Assembly: GCA_036785705.1 (NCBI GenBank)
Contig: JAWUZG010000159.1
Location: forward strand, 5,456,001 to 5,520,000
Origin: Acanthornis magna
Taxonomy: Eukaryota; Chordata; Aves; Passeriformes; Acanthizidae
Direction: 5' to 3'
DNA length: 64,000 bases
The position numbers were made by a program, and so were the translations under genes. Below are positions 9,879 to 21,800 of this stretch, one piece after another; the first letter of the stretch is position 1; each line of letters starts with the position of its first letter. The notes below the pieces were generated by a model. The model was not told the DNA's origin. It was given only the letters and a program-made list of their open reading frames with translations, and did not search any database.

Positions 9879-9918
9879 GGAGTGCAGTGGTGGTGTGGAG
9901 CTCCTCCAGGAGCCATGG
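9879..9918 (+). other. PMEPA1: Candidate alternative exon supplying the start of a short PMEPA1 isoform
   Basis: The human short isoform begins M-A-E-L-E-F-V-Q, which requires an alternative exon ending in ATGG, so that G joins the CG at the start of exon 2 to make GCG (Ala). Here GAGCCATGG is followed by a perfect GTGAGT donor (9919), with optimal start-codon context. A plausible acceptor (CTTCCTTGCTGCAG, ending 9878) lies 40 bases upstream, and another AG is at 9908-9909. Similar ATGG-GTGAG strings occur at 13857 and 19626 with poorer context, so the match is suggestive only. It could equally be a first exon with no acceptor used. Confidence 0.3.
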
Positions 9919-9990
9919 GTGAGTGTGGGCTGTAGGGCAGCAGGGCAGGGGCGATCCTGCTGAGCATGGGAGCCAGCGCCTGGAACCTGG

Positions 9991-10418
9991 ACTGAGAGCT
10001 GGAGAGATCCCACACACTGCTCTGAGAGCTGGAGAAACCCTGCACACACCACTCTGAGAGCTGGAGAAACTTTCTCCTGCTGAGAGCTGGAGAAACCCCA
10101 CACACCCCTCTGAGAGCTGGAGAAACCCCACACACACCACTCTGAGAGCTGGAGAAACCCCACACACTCCTCTGAGAGCTGGAGAAACCCCACACACTGC
10201 TCTGAGAGCTGGAGGAACCCTGCACACACCACTCTGAGAGCTGGAGAAACCCCACACACACCACTCTGAGAGCTGGAGAAACTTTCTCCTGCTGAGAGCT
10301 GGAGAAACCCCACACACACCTCTCTGAGAGCTGGAGAAACCCCACACACACCTCTGAGAGCTGGAGAAACTTCATACACACCTCTGAGAGCAGGAGAAAC
10401 CCTGCACACACACACCAC
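9991..10418 (+). repeat. Minisatellite of about 30-bp units, 14 or so copies
   Basis: The repeated core is CTCTGAGAGCTGGAGAAACC followed by a variable CA-rich tail (CCACACACACCA and similar). Some copies replace the tail with TTTCTCCTGCTGAGAG, giving a higher-order pattern. It produces long false frames on the minus strand. It begins about 70 bp downstream of the candidate alternative exon. Confidence 0.93.
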
Positions 10419-13400
10419 CAAGAGCTGACAAGTTTTCAGTACTTGAGGAGGTCTCAGGGTACTGTGTGTGCACACAGGCATAAACACATCCGTGAAACTT
10501 AATTTAGTCATACAGGAAAGTGGCTCCAAATGAACTGGTTAATGAAAAGTAGTTAGTAACCAGAGAAAGGAGTTGTGGGGTTTGGGCTTTTTTGGATTGT
10601 TTTTTGGGGTTTTTTTAAAGCATATAAATTTCAGCTGTAAGAATTTATCATTCAAATCAGAGGATTTGGGGAGCTATTGAGAGTAAAGAGAGCTTTGATG
10701 ATTTGGCAAGGAATACAGCTTCTAAGGCAGCACTTTGATCTGCATTTTAAATGCTTCTTTGTAATGACAGTTTCACAATTTCTTTTCTCATTTTGAGTCA
10801 GTTTTGCAGAGGTATGTTTTGAGAGAAAATAGTAACAGCACACATTATTCTTGTTGGCTTTGGAGCCAGCTAGAACTTGTAGTTCATCCCAGATCTTTTG
10901 GCTACCATGATAAATTTATGATTGCACCAAAAAGGAAATTAGTAAAGATGTTAAATATTATCAAAGCTTTGCAAGTCTTTTGAAATGTCTCTGGTGTGAA
11001 AACTAAACTTGCATTAGCATTTCTGCTGCGGTGTGTTGAACAGTGTTTATCCAAGCATCCACCTAATACTGCAGGTTCCTGATTTAGCTTTTTTTTTTCC
11101 TTCTGAAGGACACTTTACTCTTTAGCACATGCATCCTTTTAGTCTTGCTTTGCACCTGAAACCTTGGCTCTAGTGACTCAAGCTTTCTAAAGACACCCCT
11201 ACTGGGAACCTTTTTCTTGCCCTTCCATCTACAGCACCTCCTCAGAAATCTCTTGTTGGAGGGAGAAGTTGTTGTTTCCTGCATGTTCTTATACAGGAGA
11301 GCTTGTTGCATTAATTTATGTATTATGGAGAGGCGCAAGAATTTTTAAGGTTGGAATTTAAATTTTGCATAGCATCTTCTTTCCTTGAATCCAGTTTGGG
11401 GAGGGGTTTAGACCTCTCATTGGAAATCAGCAGCCTCAAGCATGAGAACAAATAAGCAGGTTTTCCCCAATTGATTTAGAGTTGTGTGGCAGCTCTTCTG
11501 GTGCAGGTTTGGGCCTCTCCTGAGCTGTGTCTCTGAGCTGTACCAGGCTGGCAGCTCTCTGCTTGTGGAGCAGGTGTGTAAAACAGGGCACACATTTCAT
11601 TTGCAAGGTAAATTCGCCCAGGAAGTTGGGTCTTCAGTGCATGCAAAGGGTACTGGAAGGCCTCAGACGAAGGGTATTGTGTGTACATTTGACTTGCATC
11701 CCTCCCAAACCGTCAGTGGCTGTGCTCAGTGGGGCGTTATCCCTGTTTTTGGGTCTCTCTGGTACAGGATGCTGATTTGGAGCATATGGCCCTGAGACAT
11801 GTCAATCATCCATCCCACTCAGAGACGGTACAAGCAGGGCACTGTCTGTACTCAGGCTCAGGTTGGCGTCAAGTCCACCTTCACCTTTAGATTTTTTTAC
11901 CTAAATGCCACTTTTTCACTGCGTACAGTGAGGTAGCAGTGCTAAGCTCGTGATCCATCAGTGTCCCCTTTTTCTCCAGGTAGTCAGACTTCCCATTTCT
12001 CACTGATACAGGACTAGGCTAATGCTCCACTTAGAAGAGGGTGTGTTTCTCGCTGTGTGTGGTGTGTGTTAGTGTGTCCCAGACTGTGGCGTTACGTAAA
12101 GACACCTTGCACATCTTTGGAAACTTGCCTCACAAGTTGTCAGTGTTGGTGGATGTCCACAGTGCTTTCAAGTGGTTCACACATTTGTGCTTGGTGTGTT
12201 CAGTCTCGCACATCTCTTTAATAAAAGTGCCTCAGACTGGGTAATTTTTCCCTTGCAGTATGCATTCAAAAATGCGCAGTTAGAAAGGCAAGTGCTTTTG
12301 CACATGGCTGTTCTCTGAACCATCCAGGAGACCCTGCTGATGCCTGCAGAGCTGAGGGGTTGTGCCTGGGATGGTTTGTGCTCTTCAGCAGGTGCAACAG
12401 GATTTCCCACATTTCCAAACTTGGCCCAAGCAGCCCAGTAAAGCAGAATTTAGCCTTGGCGAATGAAAACTGATTAACCCCCAGGCTTGGAGCGTACCAA
12501 GGATGAAAAAAGTTACTGGCACAAAAATCAAGGCTACTTTTCAAAGAATATGTGCAAGACATGGCTTGGGGATTTTTTTCCATCTCTTCATTCTGTCCAA
12601 TATGTAAAGTAGCTGGTTTGTTACTCTAACCCCCTACAAATGATTGTCAGTAATAATTCTGTAAAACTGTGAATCAACTCTGCATGACTTTGTGCAAATA
12701 GACTGAGTAATTTCTTTGTTCTTTTCTTCTTATTTTGTAATTGGAGTCTGTAAAAGCCCAAAGGTTTGGTCTTGTGGAAAGCATGATTCATTTATTGGTG
12801 TCTGTGCCGACTAGTTATCTTTCAGTAATTCCAGAGTGCTGCTACAAGCCAAGAGTGATTCATACATGGCTAAGTGCACAAACAAATGGGGTCATGGCCA
12901 TCTGCAGAAACTTTTCTAATCTATTTATGGTATCGGAGAAAGAAGTGGGTGTATTAAGGATGATGGAATAGGTGTCAATTACATTAGTGACTATAACCGG
13001 TTAAGTAACGCTCACCATTACTCAAAACCACATCTGCTCCTTGCTAAAGATCACAACAGCAGGGCCTGTTTAAATGTTAACGCAGGTCTGATACGAGAGA
13101 TGGATTGAGTGTCTAGCCTGCCTCCTGAGGAGCTCGCCATCCTCACAGCTCTTCTGCCTTCCTTGAGATTCAGACAGGCATCAGGAACTTGCACTGGGAG
13201 TATTTGGAGTGGCAAAGTCCATTTCTGCTGTTGCAGACCTTGGTCATTGTAGGTTTTATGCACGGAATTTGGCCTTACACTCAACTTGTGATGTAGGGTT
13301 TGTCATTGGCACGCCAGGCAATGCACCAGGCTGTGCAACATCTTACAGTCGTGGTCAGTTTTCCTTCCAAATGCATCTTCAGTGGTTTAAAATCTCGAGG

Positions 13401-16400
13401 GAAGATGACCAGCATCTCAAAACGTGGCCTTTCTCTACTTCCGTCCCCTTTTTGCAAATTGTGGGAATTAATTTTCCCTTTGTAACTCTGGTAACAAAAC
13501 AGCCCTGGCTGCGGCTGTGTCAGAATTGCCCCGTTCAGGTTTTAGGCTTTTGCTTTGCGGGAGGCCATTTGCTCCTGCCCTGCTCAGCGGTGGAGGAGCC
13601 GTGCCCAGGGTTGGAGTTGGCTGTGAGGAAGAGAGAGTTTGAGAGCAGCAATAGGAAATAGCAGGGCAAGAAGCACCCAGAGGGCTGCAGGTGAGGGTCA
13701 CTGGTGGGCTCCCTCTGAGCCCTGAGTGCCAGAGCCTGCCTGCTCTCCAGCCTTGCACCCTGCAGCTGTTTGTGCCCCTGAGATGTGTGTATCCAACAGG
13801 ATCTGCCCTTGCAGAGCGTGGGGCGGTCTCACAGTGCGTTACAAACATCCCGCAGGATGGGTGAGCGTTACTCCGAAGGCTCAGGTGACCCAGCACAATG
13901 AGGTTTGGAAGTGGCCATGGCCCCGTCCTCCTGAGCCCTTGGGGACCTGTAGGCACTTCTCAGTTTGATTTCAGAGGACTTGACCAGAACACAGAGCTCA
14001 CGGACTCTAATTTCTGCAAATTAAGTATCAGCGCTGGCCAAAAATATGGAAGATTTTGGCAGCACGTCATTGTTGTCCTTTCCCTGATGTTTTGAGCGCT
14101 GTGCTCTGCTGCACCCTCGCTGCACGTGCTCCCACGGAGGGAGACGAGGCCTGGCTGGCACCCTGCGCTCTCTGCGCACGGGGAAGTGACCCAGACTTTT
14201 GCCCAAAGGACTGATGAGCCTCTCCTGATGTCTGAGCAGCTTTCTTCTCCTGCCCTTGCTTTACTTAAGTCAACAGATTGTGTAAGCCACATGCTAGATT
14301 TACCTGCAGGGCAAGTGGGAGAGGAGCAGTGCCATTTGGATGAATTCCCAAGAGACATCCAACCGCCGAGCGTTCAGACTCACATTTCCAAGCCCGAGTC
14401 CTACAACAGTCCTGAGTCTGCTCGTCGCCTCTTCCCTCCGTGGCTTTGGCTGCCGAGGACGAGTCCCAGGGAATTTGCCGGCTGCGGCCGCTGGCTGGCA
14501 GCTCCCCTGCGGGCTGGGCTCTGTGCTGAGCAAGCTTGGAAATTCTCCCCCTTGGTGGTTTCTGTTTAATGTTATGATTAATGTCGTTATTTCTTATAAA
14601 AACAAAAGATCCCCCCAAAGCAGAGCGGAGCCCCGTGCCTCCCACGCCCTCCCGCGCTGTTCCCACGGTGCTGAGGGGACGCGGGGCTGACTCTCGGAGC
14701 CACGGGGTGAAACCCGGGGCTCAGCAGCTGGAATGACCAGGGCTGGGCTTGTCCTTGGTGCCTGCTCCAGGCCTGGAACCAGCCTGGATTTCCCTGTGCT
14801 CTTCTCAGGTATTTGTGTGATGAGACCTCGAGAGTCAGAGAGTGTCGGTGTCCCCCACGGCTCGGCTTCACTGGGGCAGGTGTCTCGACTGCTCTCCTGG
14901 AGGAGCAAGTCCTGCTCTTTCTGTGTTATTTTCATTATTTTCACCATTTTTCCACCTTACCAAGGGTGGTCTCTTGGCTTCAATACCTCAGAATAGCATA
15001 CACAGATTAGCACTGAGCTCTGAAAGTACCTTGTCCTGCCAGGTGCTGTCTTTAGGACACTGAAGGGACAACAGGATTGATGGGCACTTGCTTCACACAA
15101 TTCAGGGAAAAATTATCTTAAATTGCAATTATTTCCCATGTAATAAGTAGGAGTCTCATTTTTGTTGTTACACTTACATTACTGTAGTGGGACTTTGCTT
15201 GAATGGGAAGATGTGTTTTTGAATTCAGCGTCTCCCTCTCCAACTGCTCAGACACACACGAGGTGTGTAACACTTAATGATACTGATCACTGGTGTGTAA
15301 TGCAATCAGGGTTTATGTTTCTCTAGTGTGACTTATTCGTAGCGGTCTATACACACTGCACGTTGCTCAGCTTTTTCTGGGAAGGCAGGTGCTGGCTGTC
15401 CTGTCAGCTGATGTGCCGAGATGGGCTCAAAAACCTCCTGTGCGAGGTGCAGAGCAAACTGCAGAGTTACAAACGCAGTCTATCCTGCTGATAGCTTTTA
15501 ATCCTCATCGTTCTCATGGGTTTTCTTGATAAATACACTTCTCAACCTCCACTGAGTTGCCATCCAGGCCTGGATTGTAAGGAACAATAAACATAATGGA
15601 CGGACTCAATTTAATAGATTTCGCTATGAGCTTTTTATTAGCGCAGCTTTTCAAAAAAAGGAGGAAAAAGAGATGACTGCATTTATTTACTTGAAGTGCA
15701 GAAAGCAGCTCTTTGAAATCCGAGGGAAGCGTGCCCGAGTGGGCTCAGTTCAGCTGGTGGCTGTGGAATGAGGGAAGGATCCATTCTGCTGTGCAGCCTG
15801 CGGAGCGCTGGCCGGGCTGGAGAGGGTTAACAGTGCGTGCAGATGTTCAGGAATTCCTCTTTTGACTTGACCGTGGGGTTTTGCTGCTCTTCAGAGCACA
15901 AGTGCACTCCAGTCACAGCAGGTTCATGGGTTTGGAGATGCCTTTCATCCTCTCCTGCTCTTGCTGTGTGCTGGGGAGGGAATCACGCGGGATCTTGCAG
16001 CCATGTGTCTCCCTTGGTTGTGTTTCTAGAGATTTGCGGACCCACATAAAGCATCTATTAAATTAAGCAAAATGGCCTTTAGAAAGCTACATTTCAAGTG
16101 GAAGAAATGCTTTATGTAACATAGGGGTATGTGAGGGGACCTAAATACAAGCTTAAATTGGCTGTTACGAAAATAGGTATAATTGGGTTTTTGCACAGTG
16201 ATTTTACAGCTTCTGAGCTTAATGTCCTGATGAAATCCTACATCCAGTCCACGTGCAGCCGAGGAGATGGGGGTTGAGGAGCCCTAGTAATGGGACTTGT
16301 TCTAGGAACAGCCTTGCCCTCGATTGCAAAACTGGACATACCTGTCACTTGCTGAGGCTCTGCTGTGTCTGAGAGGTGTCTGGAGCTGTGGTTCCCTCTC

Positions 16401-18719
16401 ACCTGTGTTTGCCCTTCGCTCTCTCCTCTCAGCCGTGTCCGCTGAAGGGGCATCTCTGACTGTGGTTGGAACTGCTTGCAGGTGAAAAATGCAGCTGTAC
16501 CCTCCGAACTGGGCACGTGCCAAGAGCTGCAGCTTTGTTTTCCAGCCAGATCAATGCAGTTCGTTGAAGTCGTTGGGTAATTTAGTAGCTGGAGGCACTT
16601 CTGTGGGCTTGGCGTGAGAGCGACTGCTTCGCTTCCCCCCTCGGGAAGGCTGGGAAGGGCTTCCCTCTGAACCCAGGCTTCCCCAGCTGCATCCGGGCAC
16701 AGGGGATGCTGTGGGGTCATTGTCCAGCCCCTCTGGGATGGGCAGCCTGAGCAAGTGGAGGATATCACATTTTGACCTTGCATCCTCGTATTAATCCCGA
16801 TGGTTTTTCCTGTTTTAATATTTAAAGCCTTTCCGTTGTTCTGTCTGGAGAGACAGAGTGTTGGCTCTCCTGGGTAAAGATTGACACATCCTCTTTTGGA
16901 AAGCTCATCCCAAAGCAGGTTTTCTTCATAGAAATCAAGGCACCTTCAAATCCTGTTGGCAGGAATTGGAGGAATAATTTTTTTATTTGGTCTATCTTCA
17001 TCCAGTTAGGCCTGAGAGCTGATTTCCTTTCTAACTTACTAAAGGTCTTGCAAGGAGGAAAAAAATCTGTTGCTTTCCTCTGAGTCTCCTAGCCAAGGCA
17101 TGGGAGGAAAGCCTGGCACTGTGAGACAGGGCGGAAAAAGCTGAGATAGTATTTGCTGCTTCTTTGAAACTATCCCTTTTTAATTGTCTAAACAGCATTT
17201 CAAAGAAAATCTCTGCTCTTCTCTATCTTCTTCCAGCATTATAATTCTATATAATCACTTTTCTTTCTCTAAAAGAATAGAGCGTGATTTTTTTTTTTTG
17301 CAGAAAGAAGAAGGGATAAATTCCAGATGTTGCTGGGATATACTTTTTGCCTCTGTTTAATGTTTAGTGGCTTTCAGTAAATACGCTGCAAGAGGTGGGG
17401 CTGGTGTTTTTATTCCAGGACAAATCATCTACAACAAATCCCATCTGCTGACGGGGGGAGAGCGTATTTTGGGTGTGACCTGGTGGGGTTGGAGCTGATC
17501 CTGCCTTTGGTGCTGTGCAGAAAGGCAGCAGAGCCTGAGGCTGGCCCTGCTTTGGGGTCTTTGTCCTTGGTCCCTCATGGTCTGACCGTGTCCTTCCCAC
17601 CCCAATGCCGAGCTCTGGGGGCTCGGATCCCTGGCGTGGGAATGGGCCCTTCTCCTCCAAACTGGCTCAGGGCTGTTCTGGGAGCAGCTCTGCTCTGCAG
17701 GCAGCCCTGGCTGGGTGAGGGTGTCCCATGCTCCGTGCTGTCCCGTGTGGGATGCTCGGTTCAGACTCTCCTGGCACGCCAGGCTTTTCGGTGCTGGTGC
17801 TGCAGCCCAGCAGAGCATCCGTGTGCCCTGCACCGGCGTGGGGCTGCGCCCAGGAGCTGGACCCTGCACATGGGCAGCCCTTTCCCCTCCTCTCCCAGCA
17901 AAGATTTGCCTTTTCAGTGCCTGCCATGCTTGTTTGCTGAAGCAGCAGTGATTTTCCAGCGTGTGCTGCACAGAGGCGTTGTGGGACCGACGCGGCAGCT
18001 CCGTTCCCTGTTTCATGTTTTCACCTGTTCAGGCGAAGCACATCCCTGCTTTGTTGGCAGCATGTCGGGTTGCACAAACGGTGTAAGACAAAACCACGAG
18101 CAGGTGTTGGTCCAGCCAGGGTAATTACTGGTTCCTCGCTCTGCTGCTAGGCAGAGAGCCCGAGCCACCCTTCCCATGGAGCCGTCTGCTGCAGAAGGGC
18201 TCCGGGCACGGCTCAGCCACTCCCTGCATCTCTTCCCTGCTGCCGATTGCATAAAGAAAGTTTATGCATATAAGGAGGGAGGGAGGGAGGAGAGCTGGGG
18301 GTGGCTCTGGTCAGGTTTAAAGCACCGACTTTATGTGCCAGTTCTCATTTGCATTTAAAAAGCTGGCAAATGCATGGCTGAACCTAAAGGGCAGATGTGA
18401 GGATGGGAGAGGCAGGCGTGCTAAGGGAGAGGGGAGAAGCAGCGTCCCAAAATCTTGCCTGACTTCAGAGGGCTCAGGCTGGCTTCTCCCACACGTCCCA
18501 GACCATGGCCAAACCTCTTGGATGAGACATGACATGAGTGACAATGTGCCCACGTGTGCTCAGGGTGTCACGCTGTGTCACCTGGGCTGCGGAGCAGGAG
18601 GGGAGAGACATTGCTTTCTGCCCTTTTGGAAACGTAGCCAGACAAAAGCTGATCCCAGTCCAGCCAGCTGCATGCACAGCGTCTCTTTTTCTCAACCTTT
18701 AAATTTCCTTTGGACTCCA
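10419..18719 (+). other. Intron 1 segment, no gene or repeat family seen
   Basis: This is unique intronic DNA. AT-rich, high-complexity blocks such as 10640-11090, 12600-12970 and 15580-15660 look like candidate conserved non-coding sequence by composition alone. A consensus AP-1 site (TGAGTCA) is at 10794-10800. Nothing here resembles a coding exon, and no transposon signature is recognised. Confidence 0.45.
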
Positions 18720-18860
18720 GCCCTTTTGGGTCTCCCAAGCCATTTTGGCATCCACTTTTTCTCAGACTCTACTTTTTACTTTTGGGACTCCCACCCTTTT
18801 TTGGCCTCCAGTCTTCTTTTGGCCGTTCACTCCTTTCCAGCCTCCCACCCCTTTCCAGGC
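18720..18860 (+). repeat. Imperfect CT-rich repeat of CCTTTTGG/CTCCCA phrases
   Basis: Phrases built from CCCTTTTGGGTCTCCCA, CACCCTTTTTTGGCCTCCAG, CTCCTTTCCAGCCTCCCA and CCCCTTTCCAGG recur with a spacing of about 20 bases. The copies are diverged, so this is an old or weak tandem array. It has no coding significance. Confidence 0.5.
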
Positions 18861-21800
18861 TCTGTGCAGTGAGCTGGCTGAGCAGGAGGAGGAGGAGCAG
18901 GAGGTCCAAGCTTGTTGCCACACGTCGGTGTTTGTGCAGAATTCCTTTTTTCCCTTTGCCGTCACGCTCGGTGTCAGTGCCCGATCTCGGTGTCAGGGAT
19001 GGTGGTGGTGGTGCTCTTGGCTGCCTGTGTGCATTCAGGTGACACCTCGTGTTTGCAGGGCCACTCCAGAACACCTGCGTGTGGAGCATCTAAATCAGCC
19101 TGACTTCACATCAGCGAGCCCAGCCTGTGACCCCTCGTTATTTAGCTGCTGCAGTAATTTACAGCAACTCTCTGATCCTTAATCTTTTCCCGGGGTGAAA
19201 GAGTTGCTTATCTCTGTCCTCCCAGAGGTGGAAAGTAACTTTTTCAAGCTCTTTTTGGGAGCAGTGATGTGCTGATGGATTCCCTTGAGCCTCCCAGGCT
19301 GTGTGAGGAGCGGGCGGTGTGTCTGTGGCCCCAGCGTGGTGTGTCTGGCAGTGACAGCCTCCCTTGCTCTCGGGTTAAAGGCCACTTTTATAGGCCAGTA
19401 GGACTCCTTCCGATCAGACTGTACTAATTAGTACCAATTAACCATTATCAGTGACAGACAGTTCTTATGGGCTTCATAAAAGAGTCCTGTGTGCACGTGT
19501 TTCTCTGGCAAACTCCTGCAGGATGCAGAGCTCCCGCCCAGCCCAAGTGTCTCAGCTTGTCAGACACTGGGGAGGATCCGTGTGCCATGATCCCTTCAGT
19601 GCTGCAGGTAGTCAGTCACACACTGATGGGTGAGAGAGAAGTCGTGAGTTGTCTTTTATTGCAGATTTTTCGCTGCTTTGTTCTCTTCACTTGAAAATAC
19701 ATCTGCTGGGCATTGCTCCTGGGGTGTTGTGCAAGATTTTGTTGTGGCTTTTCCTCTTCAGCACTGCACAGCCACTGCCCCACTCTGGGCATGGGGTGTG
19801 AGGAGAGCCTGAGCTCTCACCAGGCTCAGCAGCACGTGGGGCTGAGCTCCGTGTGTTTGCAGGGGAGTCAGGACAGTGATGAATAGTGCACCAGTGCCTT
19901 GAAGTGCTGCCCAGGGCTATGGATGGGCAGTCTGGCACTGTTGGATGGGGCAGGGAGGCCTCTGGGGTGGGCTGAGCGTTCCCAGAAGCTTCACAAACCT
20001 CTGGGAAGCTTCGGCATTGCCATCAGGTGAGATCAGGAGAGCAGTCCTGGGGAAGCAGGGGGGAGAGGAGCGGGACCTGTGGCAACGTCTGGTGTGGGAA
20101 AAGCATGTGGGGTCATTAGCCAGGAGCGGTGGCACCTTTGGTGGCCCTGTGGAGATGGCAGGAGTGGGAGCAGGTGTCCCCTGGCCACGGGGAGCTGTGC
20201 CAGGACGAGTCCCCAGGAGGGGAGCTGGGGTGTGTGTGCAGCCGCTCGGAGGTGGCTCCCATCACTGACGGATCCTTTCTGTTTTTCTCTCAAATGTCTC
20301 CAGGCACTGAATGTTTAGGTCGCACCTTTCCAGGTAAACTGGGTAAGTGAAGTATTTCAAGAGTTGCCAAGATCTAATTACGAAGGCTGATTGCATGATT
20401 GCAGCTGCTGTACCGTAAACACCCCGGCTGCTGCTCCGCGGAACGGGTGGGACACGGCCTGGCCCCCAGAGCAGCAGGTACCTGCTCCTCTGCTGCAGAC
20501 GGGGATGCAGTGGTGTCTTCAGAGGCTGGCTGTGCAAACCTGCTGGTTTTTGTCTATCCATATCTGGCTGCACTTTGGTAATCCTGGATGGGATTTTTTT
20601 TCTTCTGCTGTTCAGTGTAGGAACAGCTTCAAAAGCTGAGTGTCATTTTAAGCACCAGTACTCTTCCGTTTGCTGTTACTCTGGCAAACTGATGAGCAAC
20701 ATTACATTGAGGAAAGAGACTTTCACTCTATTTTATGAAAGTAGTTGACATCCTGAACCTTTTTAAGTCATGGGATATGGGACTTCTGCTGAGTGTGGCC
20801 AGAGATGCCCATGTTCAGCACAGACAAAACCAGGTGTTGAAAGCCCTGTTAAACCAGGCTCCTGGATTTGAGCCTGACCTGTTGGCAAAGGAGCCTTTAA
20901 AAAGACACTTATAATGTTTATGGGTCTGTCTCCCAGTTTAGAATTGAGTTTGTAACAGTACCTCAAAAGTAAGGTGTCTTTGCTCAAATGTGTCCCAAGC
21001 CTGCTGGGGAAGAACCAGCTGAATAAAGTGTTAACAAGTGGTGAATAAATGATTTTAATAAATGGCAAATCAATTGCTATAGAGCCTGGGAAGTCAATAG
21101 AGCTTATGACCTTGGCTTATAACCACACTCAGATCCTTAACGTGCTTATAATGCCTACAAATCATTCATTAGGCTTTTATCAAGCATCAATTAGTAAAAG
21201 TCATAATCTAAAATAAGAGCAAAAAAGAATTATTTTGCTTCCTTTATTCCGAGCCTGGTGGCACAATTTGGTTGCACAGCAGGACAGCCCTTGCTTATGC
21301 AAAAAAGCTGTAAGACACCACTGGTCCCCCGGCAGCGTTATCGTGGTGCAGACATCAGGCAGGGGAAGCGCGGGAGCCCCAGGCTGGGATCAGCCCCGAG
21401 CTGGGACACTCACACCAGGCCGTGGGGAAACTGTCCTGCAGCACTCCGTGGTGTATTTACATTTATTTTATATGAATGCCCTAAGATCTCAGCAGATCGG
21501 GCGGGCAGAGGGAGCCCTGGTGTCCCAGTGCTCGGAGCGGCTGCTCGGGGCGTTTTCACTCCAGCAAAAGGTGTTTGGCTGTCGCTCCACGGTTGTGAAA
21601 CTCGCACCCGTTTTCTTGTGCTGTGATTTGGGGAAGCGTGTGAGCAGGGATGTGTTCTAGCTGTGCTGCTCTTCCTGCTTTCCCTGGTCTTCCCATTTGG
21701 TGTGTGTGTTTGTGCCTCGGGGAGGGAGGCAGAGATGCAAGTGAAAACATGCGGTTTTCTTAGAATATAAATAACAGAAAATTAAGCATAATTTTTGTTT

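Noticed and set aside
9662..10529. Minus-strand frames with repeated GFLQLSE / VSPALR phrases
   Set aside because: They are translations of the 30-bp minisatellite in three phases.
13857..13866. ATGG-GTGAGC as an alternative first-exon end
   Set aside because: It has the right phase but a weaker donor, and there is no acceptor or promoter signal nearby. Kept only as a control for the better candidate at 9915; the same holds for 19626.
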